From: Streptomyces sp. BK208
Lineage (GTDB): Bacteria; Actinomycetota; Actinomycetes; Streptomycetales; Streptomycetaceae
DNA: 64,000 nt
Reading direction: 5' to 3'
Assembly (NCBI RefSeq): GCF_004364245.1
Contig: NZ_SOAV01000002.1
Span: 372,001 to 436,000 of the forward strand
Shown: in pieces, positions 51,538-58,878 of the stretch
How positions within the stretch are numbered: position 1 is the stretch's first letter
Layout of the letters: every line of letters starts with the position of its first letter
The notes under the pieces: generated by a model
Database searches by the model: none
Told to the model about the DNA's origin: nothing
Seen by the model: only the letters and a program-made list of their open reading frames with translations
Made by a program: the position numbers and the translations under genes

Positions 51538-52112
51538 GCTGTCTTCCTCGACGAACGGATCTGGGCGGCTAGGCCGATGGCGAGCACGAGCACGGAGGCG
51601 CCCGCCGCGAACAGGTTGTCCGCGGGGAGCGCCACGACGGTCCACAGGTACGGGACGTTCCCGCGGAACCCGACGACCACGACGGTGACCAGCCACCCCA
51701 CCGGGATCATCACCGCGGACTGGCCGGTCCACGCCCGCCCGAGCAGCATCAGCCCGGTCAGGAAGACCGCGTTGCGCCCGCCGGCCACGGCCCCGCTGCC
51801 GCCCTCGGCGACGGCCACCAGGACGCTGCACAGCACCGCGGCGCCGACGACCGCGAGCACGAGCAGGTTGTCGAGCCGGGTCAGCGAGCGCACCCCGGAG
51901 ACCTCCGCCGCGGGCAACCGGGACTCGAGCGCCGCCATCAGACAGGCGAACAGGGGTACGGGGACGAACATCGACAGCGCCACCCGGGGGGCGCCGGTGA
52001 TGGAGGGCAGCAGCACCGTGGTGCCCTGCACCGCGTAGAGCGCGGCGGCGAAGACCAGGAGCGCGAGGGGGAGCAGCTGGTGTCCCCGGCGGGCCCTGAA
52101 CCACCACCTCAC
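51534..52112 (-). CDS. ABC transporter membrane permease (six-helix, short)
   Basis: 192 aa. GTG 52112 overlaps the upstream stop as GTGA. Very hydrophobic, with about six membrane helices: LLPLALLVFAAALYAVQGTT, VALSMFVPVPLFACLMAALE, LDNLLVLAVVGAAVLCSVLV, AVFLTGLMLLGRAWTGQ, VMIPVGWLVTVVVVGFRGNV and FAAGASVLVLAIGLAAQIRS. It is shorter than usual ABC-2 permeases and probably pairs with the larger membrane protein encoded before it. The substrate is unknown; the exported small protein encoded first in the cluster is a candidate ligand or partner. Confidence 0.8.
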   Translation of the reverse strand: MRWWFRARRGHQLLPLALLVFAAALYAVQGTTVLLPSITGAPRVALSMFVPVPLFACLMAALESRLPAAEVSGVRSLTRLDNLLVLAVVGAAVLCSVLVAVAEGGSGAVAGGRNAVFLTGLMLLGRAWTGQSAVMIPVGWLVTVVVVGFRGNVPYLWTVVALPADNLFAAGASVLVLAIGLAAQIRSSRKTA

Positions 52113-53389
52113 GAGGTCTTCGCCTGACAGCTGTCGAGCATCCGCCCGATCCACCGGGACTGTTCCGCCGCCGGCTTCGCCAGCACCTCGTCGACCTCGG
52201 TCCGCACCTGCTTCTCCAGCTCCGTCGCCAGGGGGTCCCGGCCCTCCTGCTCCCGCCGCGCGCGGTACGCGTCCTCCTGGTCCGTCCTGACGGCCGCCCA
52301 CAGCCAGGCCGCGTGCGCGTCCCGCGCGGGGACCTGCTCGCAGCGGAAGTGCAGGGAGCGTATGACGACGCGGTACGTGGCGTCGCCGCTGCCCACCGAA
52401 CCGGCGAGGATCATGCGCCACTCGGTGTCCGTGGACGGCCTGTGCAGGCGCCCGTCGGCGTAGCTGTCGGTGATCAGCGCCGGCCTCGCCTCGGTCGCTC
52501 CGGCCTCGCGCAGCACGGCCAGTGCCTTCGCGGTCTCGCGCTGGACCTGCGGCAGGCCCCGCGCGTCGAACTCGGGGACGCACATGCGGGGCGCCTGGCC
52601 GGCGCAGGCCATCGCGACGTTCCCACTGGTCAGCGGCGGTGTGGCCGACCATCCCGACGCGGTGCGGTAGGCGCCGAGGGCACCGGTCACGGCGAGCGCG
52701 GTGGCGACGACGGCCCGCACGGTCCGCGGGCCGAACGGCAGCCAGAGCACCAGCAGACCCACGGCGACGCCCCCGGCCAGCAGCACCGGCACCGCCGCCG
52801 TGACCAGGTCCGGCACCTCGCCGTAGCCGACGCTCCCGAACTGACCGGAGACGTGGCGGGGCCAGTACGGCAGCACGGCACGGGTGAAGGCGACGGTGAT
52901 CCAGTCGGCCACGGCCACGATCGGGGTGGCGATGACGCGGGGCACCCAGCAGCCGACGGCGAACCCGAGGACGGCGTGCGCGACGCACAGCACCAGTCCG
53001 GCGAGCGGCAGCCGCAGCCCGTCGAGCGTGGGCAGCGTCGCCGAGCGCGCCAGCGACACCGCCGCGGGCAGGAGCAGCACCAGCCAGGACAGCACGATCA
53101 CCGGGGCGACGGCGTTGAAAGCGATGCGGTATCTCGAACGCGCCGGCGCCAGCGCCAGAACACGGGCGTTCCGCAGGCGTCCGCTTTCCCAGCAGGACAA
53201 TGCGGCGGCCGTCGCGTAGGCCAACGCATAAAGCGTTTTCAGGGGCTCTGCGACAATGCTCGGCGCGTAATTGTGGTAGCTGGAAAGGGGGGCCGTCTCG
53301 CCCACCAGATAATAAAGAAGAGTAAGGGCCAGGACGATCGGCCCGGCCCATCGGACGCTACCGCTGCGCAAGCTGGTGCTGAATTTCAT
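52109..53389 (-). CDS. Membrane protein with ABC-2-like helices and extracellular C-terminal domain
   Basis: 426 aa. About six helices in the first 260 residues (GPIVLALTLLYYLVGETAPL; VIVLSWLVLLLPAAVSLA; LPLAGLVLCVAHAVLGFAVG; ATPIVAVADWITVAF; LVTAAVPVLLAGGVAVGLLV). A soluble domain of about 165 residues follows, with two Cys pairs visible (VAMACAGQAPRMCVPEF; SLHFRCEQVP ... LDSCQAKTS). The soluble half has VQRETAKALAVLREAGATEA and RWIGRMLDSC. It resembles the membrane halves found beside small ABC systems in streptomycetes. It lies 70 bp after the small secreted protein gene and overlaps the permease gene by 4 bp. Codon use at its 5' end is less GC-rich than average. Confidence 0.75.
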   Translation of the reverse strand: MKFSTSLRSGSVRWAGPIVLALTLLYYLVGETAPLSSYHNYAPSIVAEPLKTLYALAYATAAALSCWESGRLRNARVLALAPARSRYRIAFNAVAPVIVLSWLVLLLPAAVSLARSATLPTLDGLRLPLAGLVLCVAHAVLGFAVGCWVPRVIATPIVAVADWITVAFTRAVLPYWPRHVSGQFGSVGYGEVPDLVTAAVPVLLAGGVAVGLLVLWLPFGPRTVRAVVATALAVTGALGAYRTASGWSATPPLTSGNVAMACAGQAPRMCVPEFDARGLPQVQRETAKALAVLREAGATEARPALITDSYADGRLHRPSTDTEWRMILAGSVGSGDATYRVVIRSLHFRCEQVPARDAHAAWLWAAVRTDQEDAYRARREQEGRDPLATELEKQVRTEVDEVLAKPAAEQSRWIGRMLDSCQAKTS

Positions 53390-53459
53390 GGTTTCTCACT
53401 GACCACGTTTCGGGCCGGGGCGGGGGCGCCCCGGACGGGGCGCCCCTTTCGAGCTGGGA

Positions 53460-53882
53460 TCAGCCGTCGGCCTTGGTGGTGTCGACGGTGACGCTGCGCA
53501 CGCTCAGCTGCGGGCCGAAGGTGGAGCCGCCGATCTTCATGATCTTGAAGTAGTAGTTCCGCTTGCCGGACGGCAGGTCGGTCCACTCTCCGTTGCTGGT
53601 CCCGCCGTTGAAGCAGGCGGTGAACGTCTTGTTGTCGTAGGACTCGTCCGGCTGGAGCGAGATGTCGTTCCATATCTGCACGTCGGTGCTCTTCGAGCCG
53701 TCCGTGGTGCAACCGGTGAACTGCACCTGCGAGTACAGCTCGTCCGACCAGCGGCGGGACTCGAAGGACGCGCTGGCGGCCGTGATCGAGCTGCTCCAGT
53801 TGGCCTCGGCGATCGGGGCCAGGGCGAGCGTGATCACGGCGGCCGAACCGGTCACCAAAGAAATACGGGCACTGCGCTTCAT
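53460..53882 (-). CDS. Small secreted protein heading the ABC cluster
   Basis: 140 aa. ATG 53882 follows GGGGAGGATAGTTATC. The signal peptide covers about 1-27 (MKRSARISLVTGSAAVITLA, ending AEA-NWS). The mature chain has two cysteines (58, 90), probably a disulphide, and a beta-rich, aromatic sequence: WSSSITAASASFESRRWSDE, LYSQVQFTGCTTDGS, DVQIWNDISLQPDESYDNKT, FTACFNGGTSNGEWTDLPSG and NYYFKIMKIGGSTFG. I recall similar streptomycete secreted proteins but no function. Being first in a cluster with two membrane proteins and an ATPase, it may be the transporter's ligand, sensor or a product the system protects against. The region is lower in GC than its surroundings. Confidence 0.78.
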   Translation of the reverse strand: MKRSARISLVTGSAAVITLALAPIAEANWSSSITAASASFESRRWSDELYSQVQFTGCTTDGSKSTDVQIWNDISLQPDESYDNKTFTACFNGGTSNGEWTDLPSGKRNYYFKIMKIGGSTFGPQLSVRSVTVDTTKADG

Positions 53883-54325
53883 GATAACTATCCTCCCCTT
53901 TGGGGAATGGGCAGGTATGTGTGAAGCGAAATGCATGGTGTTCCCCCCACCCCCCGTGAGCGCGGGGGCTGTTGCCCCGGCGAGTGGAATCTAGCGCAGC
54001 GGTTACCGGCCGGGCAACTTCGAATTTCCTGCCGATGATTGGCTGCGGTTCGGTCCGCATGGATCGCCTTGGGCGTTTTTTTGCCGGAGTGGATTTCGTG
54101 AAGGTCAGGGAATGTTCCGTTTGCCCCCGTGAAATGTTCCGTTTGGCGCCTGCTCGCCCGAAAGTTCACCTGTGGTTCGCCCGTTCGGGTGAGCGGTGGG
54201 CGAGGAACGGCCGCCCGGGCGACAATGTGACGAGGCGCACGTTGTCGGCCGTTCCATGTCTGCGTCGGCCCCGACTGGGTAGGGCTGCCATAACCCGACA
54301 ACCGTCGCAACAAAAGGAGACTCCC
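53883..54325. other. Long AT-richer intergenic region between the ABC cluster and the malQ operon
   Basis: 443 bp with leftward and rightward promoters expected. It contains a 13-bp direct repeat AATGTTCCGTTTG at 54111-54123 and 54133-54145, start to start 22 bp. A T-run, GGGCGTTTTTTTGCC, is near 54071. I found no credible coding region or RNA. The base composition is clearly less GC-rich than in flanking genes. Confidence 0.6.
54111..54145. promoter_or_regulatory. 13-bp direct repeat, possible activator site
   Basis: AATGTTCCGTTTG occurs at 54111-54123 and 54133-54145, i.e. two helical turns apart. This layout is typical of sites bound by tandem dimers of OmpR/SARP- or LytTR-like regulators. 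It lies about 229 bp before the leftward secreted-protein gene and 181 bp before the rightward small gene. Confidence 0.45.
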
Positions 54326-54625
54326 GTGGCTGCACTCCTCCTGCTCCCGGCCCCTTCCAAACCCGTGGCGGAGCCGTCCACCCCCTGGTCAGAGCCCTCC
54401 GCCGCCTCCGAGACCCCGCACTACTGCGTCTTCGGCGCCACCGGCAGCTGTGCCGAGACCCCGCTGACCAGCGAACCGCCGCTGCCCGACGCCGAGCCCC
54501 TCACCAGCGAGTCGCCGTTCGCCGACGCCGTACCGCTGACCAGCGAGTCCTCGCCCGAACTCACGGCCGACGTGCCGGAGCAGGGCGGCCCCTCCTTCGC
54601 CGTCCCGGAATCCACGAGGTCGTAG
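54326..54625 (+). CDS. Small repeat protein encoded just before malQ
   Basis: 99 aa. GTG 54326 has AAAAGGAGACTCCC. The N-terminus is only weakly hydrophobic (MAALLLLPAPSKPVAEP), so export is doubtful. The middle has HYCVFGATGSCAE, a lone Cys-x6-Cys pair. The second half has three imperfect 12-residue units: PLTSEPPLPDAE, PLTSESPFADAV and PLTSESSPELTA. The chain is otherwise Ser/Pro/Glu-rich and looks disordered. The stop TAG (54623-54625) overlaps the ribosome site region of malQ (start 54635), so the two are likely coupled. No family recognised. Confidence 0.6.
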   Translation: MAALLLLPAPSKPVAEPSTPWSEPSAASETPHYCVFGATGSCAETPLTSEPPLPDAEPLTSESPFADAVPLTSESSPELTADVPEQGGPSFAVPESTRS

Positions 54626-54634
54626 AGGAAGCAG

Positions 54635-56743
54635 ATGCCCGCAGACCGGTCGGCCGAGCCCCCCGCCGAAGACCTTCCCGAGGATCTGACCAGGCTCGCC
54701 GCCCTGCACGGCGTCGCCACCTCCTACCGCCCCTCCCCGGACCGCACCGTTCCGGCCTCGGCCGCCGCCGTCACCCTCGCGCTGGCCGCGCTCGGCGTGG
54801 ACGCGAGCACCCCCGCGGCCGTCCGGACCGCCCTCACCGCCCGCGAGGACGAGCTGCGCGCGCGCCTGCTGCCGCCCACCGTGGTGAGGTGGGAAGGCGG
54901 TGCCACCCCGGCCGCGCTGGCCGCACTCCCGCCGGGCACCCGGCTGCGCGTGGACACCGAGCAGGGCGAGCGCCTCGACGGAGCCGGACCGCTCCCGCCG
55001 GGCGTCCACCGGCTGACCGCCACCGCGCCCGACGGCCGGAGCGCCGAGGCTCACCTCATCGTCGCGCCGGCCCGGCTGCCCGACCCGGGCGTCCGCGCCC
55101 ACGGCCTCCTCGTCCAGCTCTACTCCCTGCTGTCCCGCCGCTCCTGGGGCATGGGCGACCTCGGCGACCTCGGCGAGCTGGCCGCCTGGGCCGGTCGGTC
55201 CCTCGGCGCCGGATTCGTGCAGGTCAACCCGTTGCACGCGGCGGTGCCCGGCGCGCCCACCGACCCCTCCCCCTACCGGCCCTCCTCGCGGCGCTTCCCC
55301 GACCCCGTGCACCTGCGGATCGAGGACGTGCCCGAGTACGCGTACGTCACCGACCCCGAGCGGGCCCGGGCCCTGCGGGAGCGGGCCGCGCGTCTGCGCG
55401 CGGGCGTGCTGGAGGAGGGCGCCCTCATCGACCGGGACGCGGTGTGGGAGCTGAAGCGCGACGCCCTCGAACTGCTCCACGAGGTCCCGCTCGGCCCCGG
55501 CCGCCGCGCCGCCTACTGCGACTACCTCGCCGAACAGGGCACCGCGCTGGAGGACCACGCGACTTGGTGCGCCCTCGCCGAGGTCCACGGCCCCGACTGG
55601 CACTTGTGGCCCGAGGGGCTGCGCGACCCGCGCTCGGCCGACACCGACCGCGCCCGCACCGAGCTGATGGACCGTGTCGACTTCCACGCGCGCATCACCT
55701 GGCTCACCGACACCCAGCTGACCGCCGCGCAGCGCACCGCCCGCGAGGCGGGCATGCCGGTGGGGCTCGTCCACGACCTGGCCGTCGGCGTGCACCCGCG
55801 CGGCGCCGACTCCTGGGCCCAGCAGCAGTACTACGCCGCCGGGATGTCGGTGGGCGCACCGCCGGACGCCTTCAACGCCCTCGGTCAGGACTGGGGCCTG
55901 CCGCCCTGGCGCCCCGACCGCCTGGCGGAGTGCGGGTACGCGCCGTTCCGGGGGCTGCTGCGCGGCCTCTTCCGCTACGCCGGAGCCCTGCGCGTGGACC
56001 ACGTCATGGGTCTGTTCCGGCTCTGGTGGGTCCCCGAGGGGCGCCCGCCCACCGAGGGCACCTACGTCCACTACGACGCCGAGGCGATGCTCGCCGTCCT
56101 CGTCCTGGAGGCCGGACGGGCCGGAGCCGTCGTGATCGGCGAGGACCTGGGCACCGTGGAGCCCGGCGTGCGCGAGGCGCTGCGCGAGCGCGGCGTGCTG
56201 GGCACGTCGGTGCTGTGGTTCGAGCGGGACTGGACCGGCGACGGCGGTCCCCTGCCGCCCGAGCGGTGGCGCGCCGACTGCCTGGCCACCGCCACCACCC
56301 ACGACCTGCCGTCCACCGCCGCCCGTCTCACCGGCGAACACGTCGAACTCCGCCACCGGCTCGGCCTGCTGACCCGCCCGCTGGAGGAGGAACGCGCCGA
56401 GGCGTCGGCGGACACCGCCGAGTGGCTGGAGGTCCTGGCCCGGCTCGGGTTGCTGCACGCCACCGGCGGGGACACCGGAACCCCGGCCGAGGAGGCGGAG
56501 ATCCAGGCCGTGCACCGCTTCCTGCTGCGCACCCCCGCCCGGATGGTCGGCATCTGGCTCCCCGACGCCGTCGGTGACCGCCGCCCGCAGAACCTGCCCG
56601 GCACCTGGGACCAGTACCCGAACTGGCGACTGCCCGTCGCCGACGCCGAGGGGCGCCCGGTGACGCTGGAGGACCTGGCCGCCTCGCCGCGCCTGCACGC
56701 CCTGATCGACGTCGTACGGGAGCGCGGCGGCCGGGACGGCTGA
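54635..56743 (+). CDS. malQ: 4-alpha-glucanotransferase MalQ (amylomaltase, GH77)
   Basis: 702 aa. ATG 54635 is preceded by GAGGAAGCAG. An N-terminal region of about 150 residues (LTRLAALHGVATSYRPSPDR) precedes the barrel. Catalytic motifs: LRVDHVMGLFRLWWVP with nucleophile Asp455, VIGEDLGTVEPGVREAL with acid/base Glu503 and TTHDLPSTAARLTGEHVEL with Asp557. YSLLSRRSWGMGDLGDL and FVQVNPLHAAVPGAPTDPSP are also typical of GH77. It transfers alpha-1,4-glucan chains in maltodextrin and glycogen metabolism. No mal transporter or regulator gene is adjacent. It is followed by a strong hairpin. Confidence 0.95.
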   Translation: MPADRSAEPPAEDLPEDLTRLAALHGVATSYRPSPDRTVPASAAAVTLALAALGVDASTPAAVRTALTAREDELRARLLPPTVVRWEGGATPAALAALPPGTRLRVDTEQGERLDGAGPLPPGVHRLTATAPDGRSAEAHLIVAPARLPDPGVRAHGLLVQLYSLLSRRSWGMGDLGDLGELAAWAGRSLGAGFVQVNPLHAAVPGAPTDPSPYRPSSRRFPDPVHLRIEDVPEYAYVTDPERARALRERAARLRAGVLEEGALIDRDAVWELKRDALELLHEVPLGPGRRAAYCDYLAEQGTALEDHATWCALAEVHGPDWHLWPEGLRDPRSADTDRARTELMDRVDFHARITWLTDTQLTAAQRTAREAGMPVGLVHDLAVGVHPRGADSWAQQQYYAAGMSVGAPPDAFNALGQDWGLPPWRPDRLAECGYAPFRGLLRGLFRYAGALRVDHVMGLFRLWWVPEGRPPTEGTYVHYDAEAMLAVLVLEAGRAGAVVIGEDLGTVEPGVREALRERGVLGTSVLWFERDWTGDGGPLPPERWRADCLATATTHDLPSTAARLTGEHVELRHRLGLLTRPLEEERAEASADTAEWLEVLARLGLLHATGGDTGTPAEEAEIQAVHRFLLRTPARMVGIWLPDAVGDRRPQNLPGTWDQYPNWRLPVADAEGRPVTLEDLAASPRLHALIDVVRERGGRDG

Positions 56744-56757
56744 GCGGCGCGGCCGGG

Positions 56758-56800
56758 CCGCGCGCCCGCGGGGCCCCGTACGGGCACCCCGGGCGCGCGG
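56758..56800 (+). terminator. Terminator after malQ
   Basis: CCGCGCGCCC (56758-56767) pairs with GGGCGCGCGG (56791-56800), and GGGG/CCCC extend the stem after a 2-base bulge. It starts 15 bp after the malQ stop. Confidence 0.75.
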
Positions 56801-56829
56801 TCACCGGGACCGTTCGCTAACTTGGCACC

Positions 56830-57123
56830 GTGGACAAGAAGAACGCCCTGCGCGCCGGCGCCCTGGCAGCCGGTACGACGCTGATGATGCTGCTCATGTC
56901 GTCCCCCGCGCTCGCGCTGACCCGCGACGACGGCGACGACCCCGGCACCGGCCTGAGCGTCGTCGAGACGCTGGGCCTCTACGTCCTGGCCCCGATCGCG
57001 CTGTTCGCGATCATCGCGGGCCTGGTCATGGTCCTGGACCGGTCCCACCCGGACCACCGGGTGTCGACCCCCGGCTCGAAGCCGAAGGCCAAGGCCAAGG
57101 CCGAGGTCGGCGCGAAGGCCTGA
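56830..57123 (+). CDS. Small membrane protein of unknown function
   Basis: 97 aa from GTG 56830. Signal-like or first membrane helix LRAGALAAGTTLMMLLMSS (cleavage possible at ALA-LTR), an acidic outside loop (RDDGDDPGTG) and a second helix VVETLGLYVLAPIALFAIIA to GLVMVLDRS. A basic tail with Lys-Ala repeats (KPKAKAKAEVGAKA) should lie in the cytoplasm. I know such short proteins in actinobacteria only as hypothetical. It ends in a long terminator facing the MarR gene. The ribosome site is weak. Confidence 0.72.
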   Translation: MDKKNALRAGALAAGTTLMMLLMSSPALALTRDDGDDPGTGLSVVETLGLYVLAPIALFAIIAGLVMVLDRSHPDHRVSTPGSKPKAKAKAEVGAKA

Positions 57124-57155
57124 CCTCCCGCCCGGCCGTCCCCCCCAGCTCCACC

Positions 57156-57217
57156 GAGGGCGCCGCCCCCGCCGCACGTACGCGCATCCGCCGTACGTGG
57201 ACGGGGACGGCGCCCTC
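57156..57217. terminator. Long bidirectional terminator
   Basis: GAGGGCGCCG (57156-57165) pairs with CGGCGCCCTC (57208-57217). CCCCG/CGGGG and CACGTAC/GTACGTG continue the stem inward with few mismatches. It lies between the convergent membrane-protein gene (ends 57123) and MarR gene (ends 57239). Confidence 0.85.
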
Positions 57218-57238
57218 CGGCGTCGGTGCGGGCCGGCG

Positions 57239-57739
57239 CTACTGCTCCGTGCCGGCCAGGAGGTCCCGCAGCAGGTCGGCGAGCTGACCGGCCCGCTCCG
57301 GGTCGAGCGAGGCCAGTGCCTCGGTCTGGGCGTCGAGTCCCGCGCCGACCGCCTCGTCGATCAGCTCCAGCCCGCGCTCGGTGAGGGTGACCTGGAGTCC
57401 CCGGCGGTCGTGCGGGTCGGGGGAGCGGCGCACCAGGCCCGCCCGCTCCAGCTTGTCCAGCCGGCCCGTCATGCCGCCGGTGGTGAGCATCAGCGTGGCC
57501 GAGAGCTGCCGCGGGGAGAGCGTGTACGGCTCGCCGGACCGGCGCAGGGTGGCCAGGGCGTCGAACTCACCGCGCGAGATGCCGAAGCGCGCGTACGCCT
57601 GCTCCATCCGGTCACCCATCGCCCGCGCCAGCCGGAAGACCCGGCCGAACACCTCCATGGCCGCGGTGTCCAGGTCGGGCCGGACCGCCGCCCACTGGTC
57701 GATGATCGCGTCGACGGGGTCCCTGCGGGGTTCAGTCAT
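57239..57739 (-). CDS. MarR-family transcription regulator
   Basis: 166 aa. Winged helix core at about 45-125: FGISRGEFDALATLRRSGEP, YTLSPRQLSATLMLTTGGMT, GRLDKLERAGLVRRSPDPHD and RRGLQVTLTERGLELIDEAV. Dimer helices flank it. It diverges from an EamA-type exporter, and the 122-bp gap holds an inverted repeat that overlaps the likely promoters, so it most likely represses both genes and responds to a small molecule that the exporter removes. Start ATG 57739 has the opening MTEPRRDPVDAIIDQWAAV. Confidence 0.9.
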   Translation of the reverse strand: MTEPRRDPVDAIIDQWAAVRPDLDTAAMEVFGRVFRLARAMGDRMEQAYARFGISRGEFDALATLRRSGEPYTLSPRQLSATLMLTTGGMTGRLDKLERAGLVRRSPDPHDRRGLQVTLTERGLELIDEAVGAGLDAQTEALASLDPERAGQLADLLRDLLAGTEQ

Positions 57740-57776
57740 GGGACGAGTATCGGAGCAATTCCACTCGGCCGCAAGA

Positions 57777-57815
57777 AAGTAGCTTGACGGAAACTTGCTT
57801 AGCAGTAAGCTACTT
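57777..57815. promoter_or_regulatory. Inverted-repeat operator between MarR and EamA genes
   Basis: AAGTAGCTT (57777-57785) and AAGCTACTT (57807-57815) are perfect inverted 9-mers separated by 21 bp. Nested inside is GCTTA-GCAG-TAAGC (57797-57810). The site is 38 bp before the MarR start and 47 bp before the EamA start, where a MarR dimer would block both. Confidence 0.7.
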
Positions 57816-57861
57816 ATTGCTGAGCTTCTGCTGGGCTTCTCCCGACCCCGAAGGGTGCCCC

Positions 57862-58845
57862 ATGGCCGCCACCCGTCCCACCGTCATCGCGCTCACCGCC
57901 CTCGCCCCCGTCTCCTGGGGCACCACCTACGCCGTGACCACCGAGTTCCTGCCGGCCGACCGGCCCCTGTTCACCGGGCTGATGCGTGCCCTGCCCGCCG
58001 GACTGCTGCTGCTCGCCCTCGCCCGGGTGCTGCCGCGCGGTGTCTGGTGGGGGAAGGCGGCGGTGCTGGGCGCGCTGAACATCGGCGCCTTCTTCCCGTT
58101 GCTGTTCCTCTCCGCCTACCGGATGCCCGGCGGGATGGCCGCCGTCGTCGGCTCGATCGGCCCGCTTCTCGTCGTCGCCCTCTCGGCCCTGCTGCTCGGG
58201 CAGCGGCCCACCACCCGGTCCGTGCTCACCGGGGTCGCCGCCGCGTTCGGCGTCAGCCTGGTGGTGCTGGAGGCGGCCGGCGGACTGGACGCGATCGGCG
58301 TGCTCGCGGCCGTCGCCGCCACCGCGTCCATGTCCCTGGGCACCGTGCTCACCAAGCGCTGGGGCCGCCCCGACGGCGTCGGCCCGCTCGCCCTCACCGC
58401 CTGGCAGCTGACCGCGGGCGGCCTGCTCCTCGCTCCGCTCGCCCTCCTCGTCGAGGGGGCCCCGCCCGCCCTGGACGGTCCGGCGGTCGGCGGCTACCTC
58501 TACCTGGCGCTGGCCAACACGGCACTGGCGTACTGGCTCTGGTTCCGCGGCATCGGCCGGCTCTCCGCCACCCAGGTCACCTTCCTCGGTCCGCTCTCGC
58601 CGCTGACCGCCGCCGTGATCGGCTGGGCGGTGCTGGGGGAGGCGCTCGGCCCGGTGCAGCTGGCGGGGATGGCGCTGGCGTTCGGGGCGACCCTCGCGGG
58701 GCAGGTGGCGGTGCGCACGCGGGTGGTCGCGGTGGCCCCGGCCGCGCGGGCGGACGGTCGCCGTGGGGCCGTACCTTTCAGTTCCGCTTCACAGAACGGT
58801 CGTAAAGATTCGATGGACCTGACGGGTCAGGCACTGCGACGGTAG
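57862..58845 (+). CDS. EamA/DMT-family exporter controlled by MarR
   Basis: 327 aa from ATG 57862 (GAAGGG upstream). About ten membrane helices in two EamA repeats: VIALTALAPVSWGTTYAVTT, MRALPAGLLLLALARVLP, LGALNIGAFFPLLFLSAYRM, MAAVVGSIGPLLVVALSALL, AVAATASMSLGTVLTKRWGR, LALTAWQLTAGGLLLAPLAL and LGPLSPLTAAVIGWAVLGEA. Proteins of this family move amino acids, nucleosides or drugs out of the cell. The tail after about residue 285 is polar and the last 40 residues are probably not conserved. It diverges from the MarR gene. Confidence 0.9.
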   Translation: MAATRPTVIALTALAPVSWGTTYAVTTEFLPADRPLFTGLMRALPAGLLLLALARVLPRGVWWGKAAVLGALNIGAFFPLLFLSAYRMPGGMAAVVGSIGPLLVVALSALLLGQRPTTRSVLTGVAAAFGVSLVVLEAAGGLDAIGVLAAVAATASMSLGTVLTKRWGRPDGVGPLALTAWQLTAGGLLLAPLALLVEGAPPALDGPAVGGYLYLALANTALAYWLWFRGIGRLSATQVTFLGPLSPLTAAVIGWAVLGEALGPVQLAGMALAFGATLAGQVAVRTRVVAVAPAARADGRRGAVPFSSASQNGRKDSMDLTGQALRR

Positions 58846-58878
58846 GCACGCCGAGCCTCCGACCAGGAAAGGACCTTC

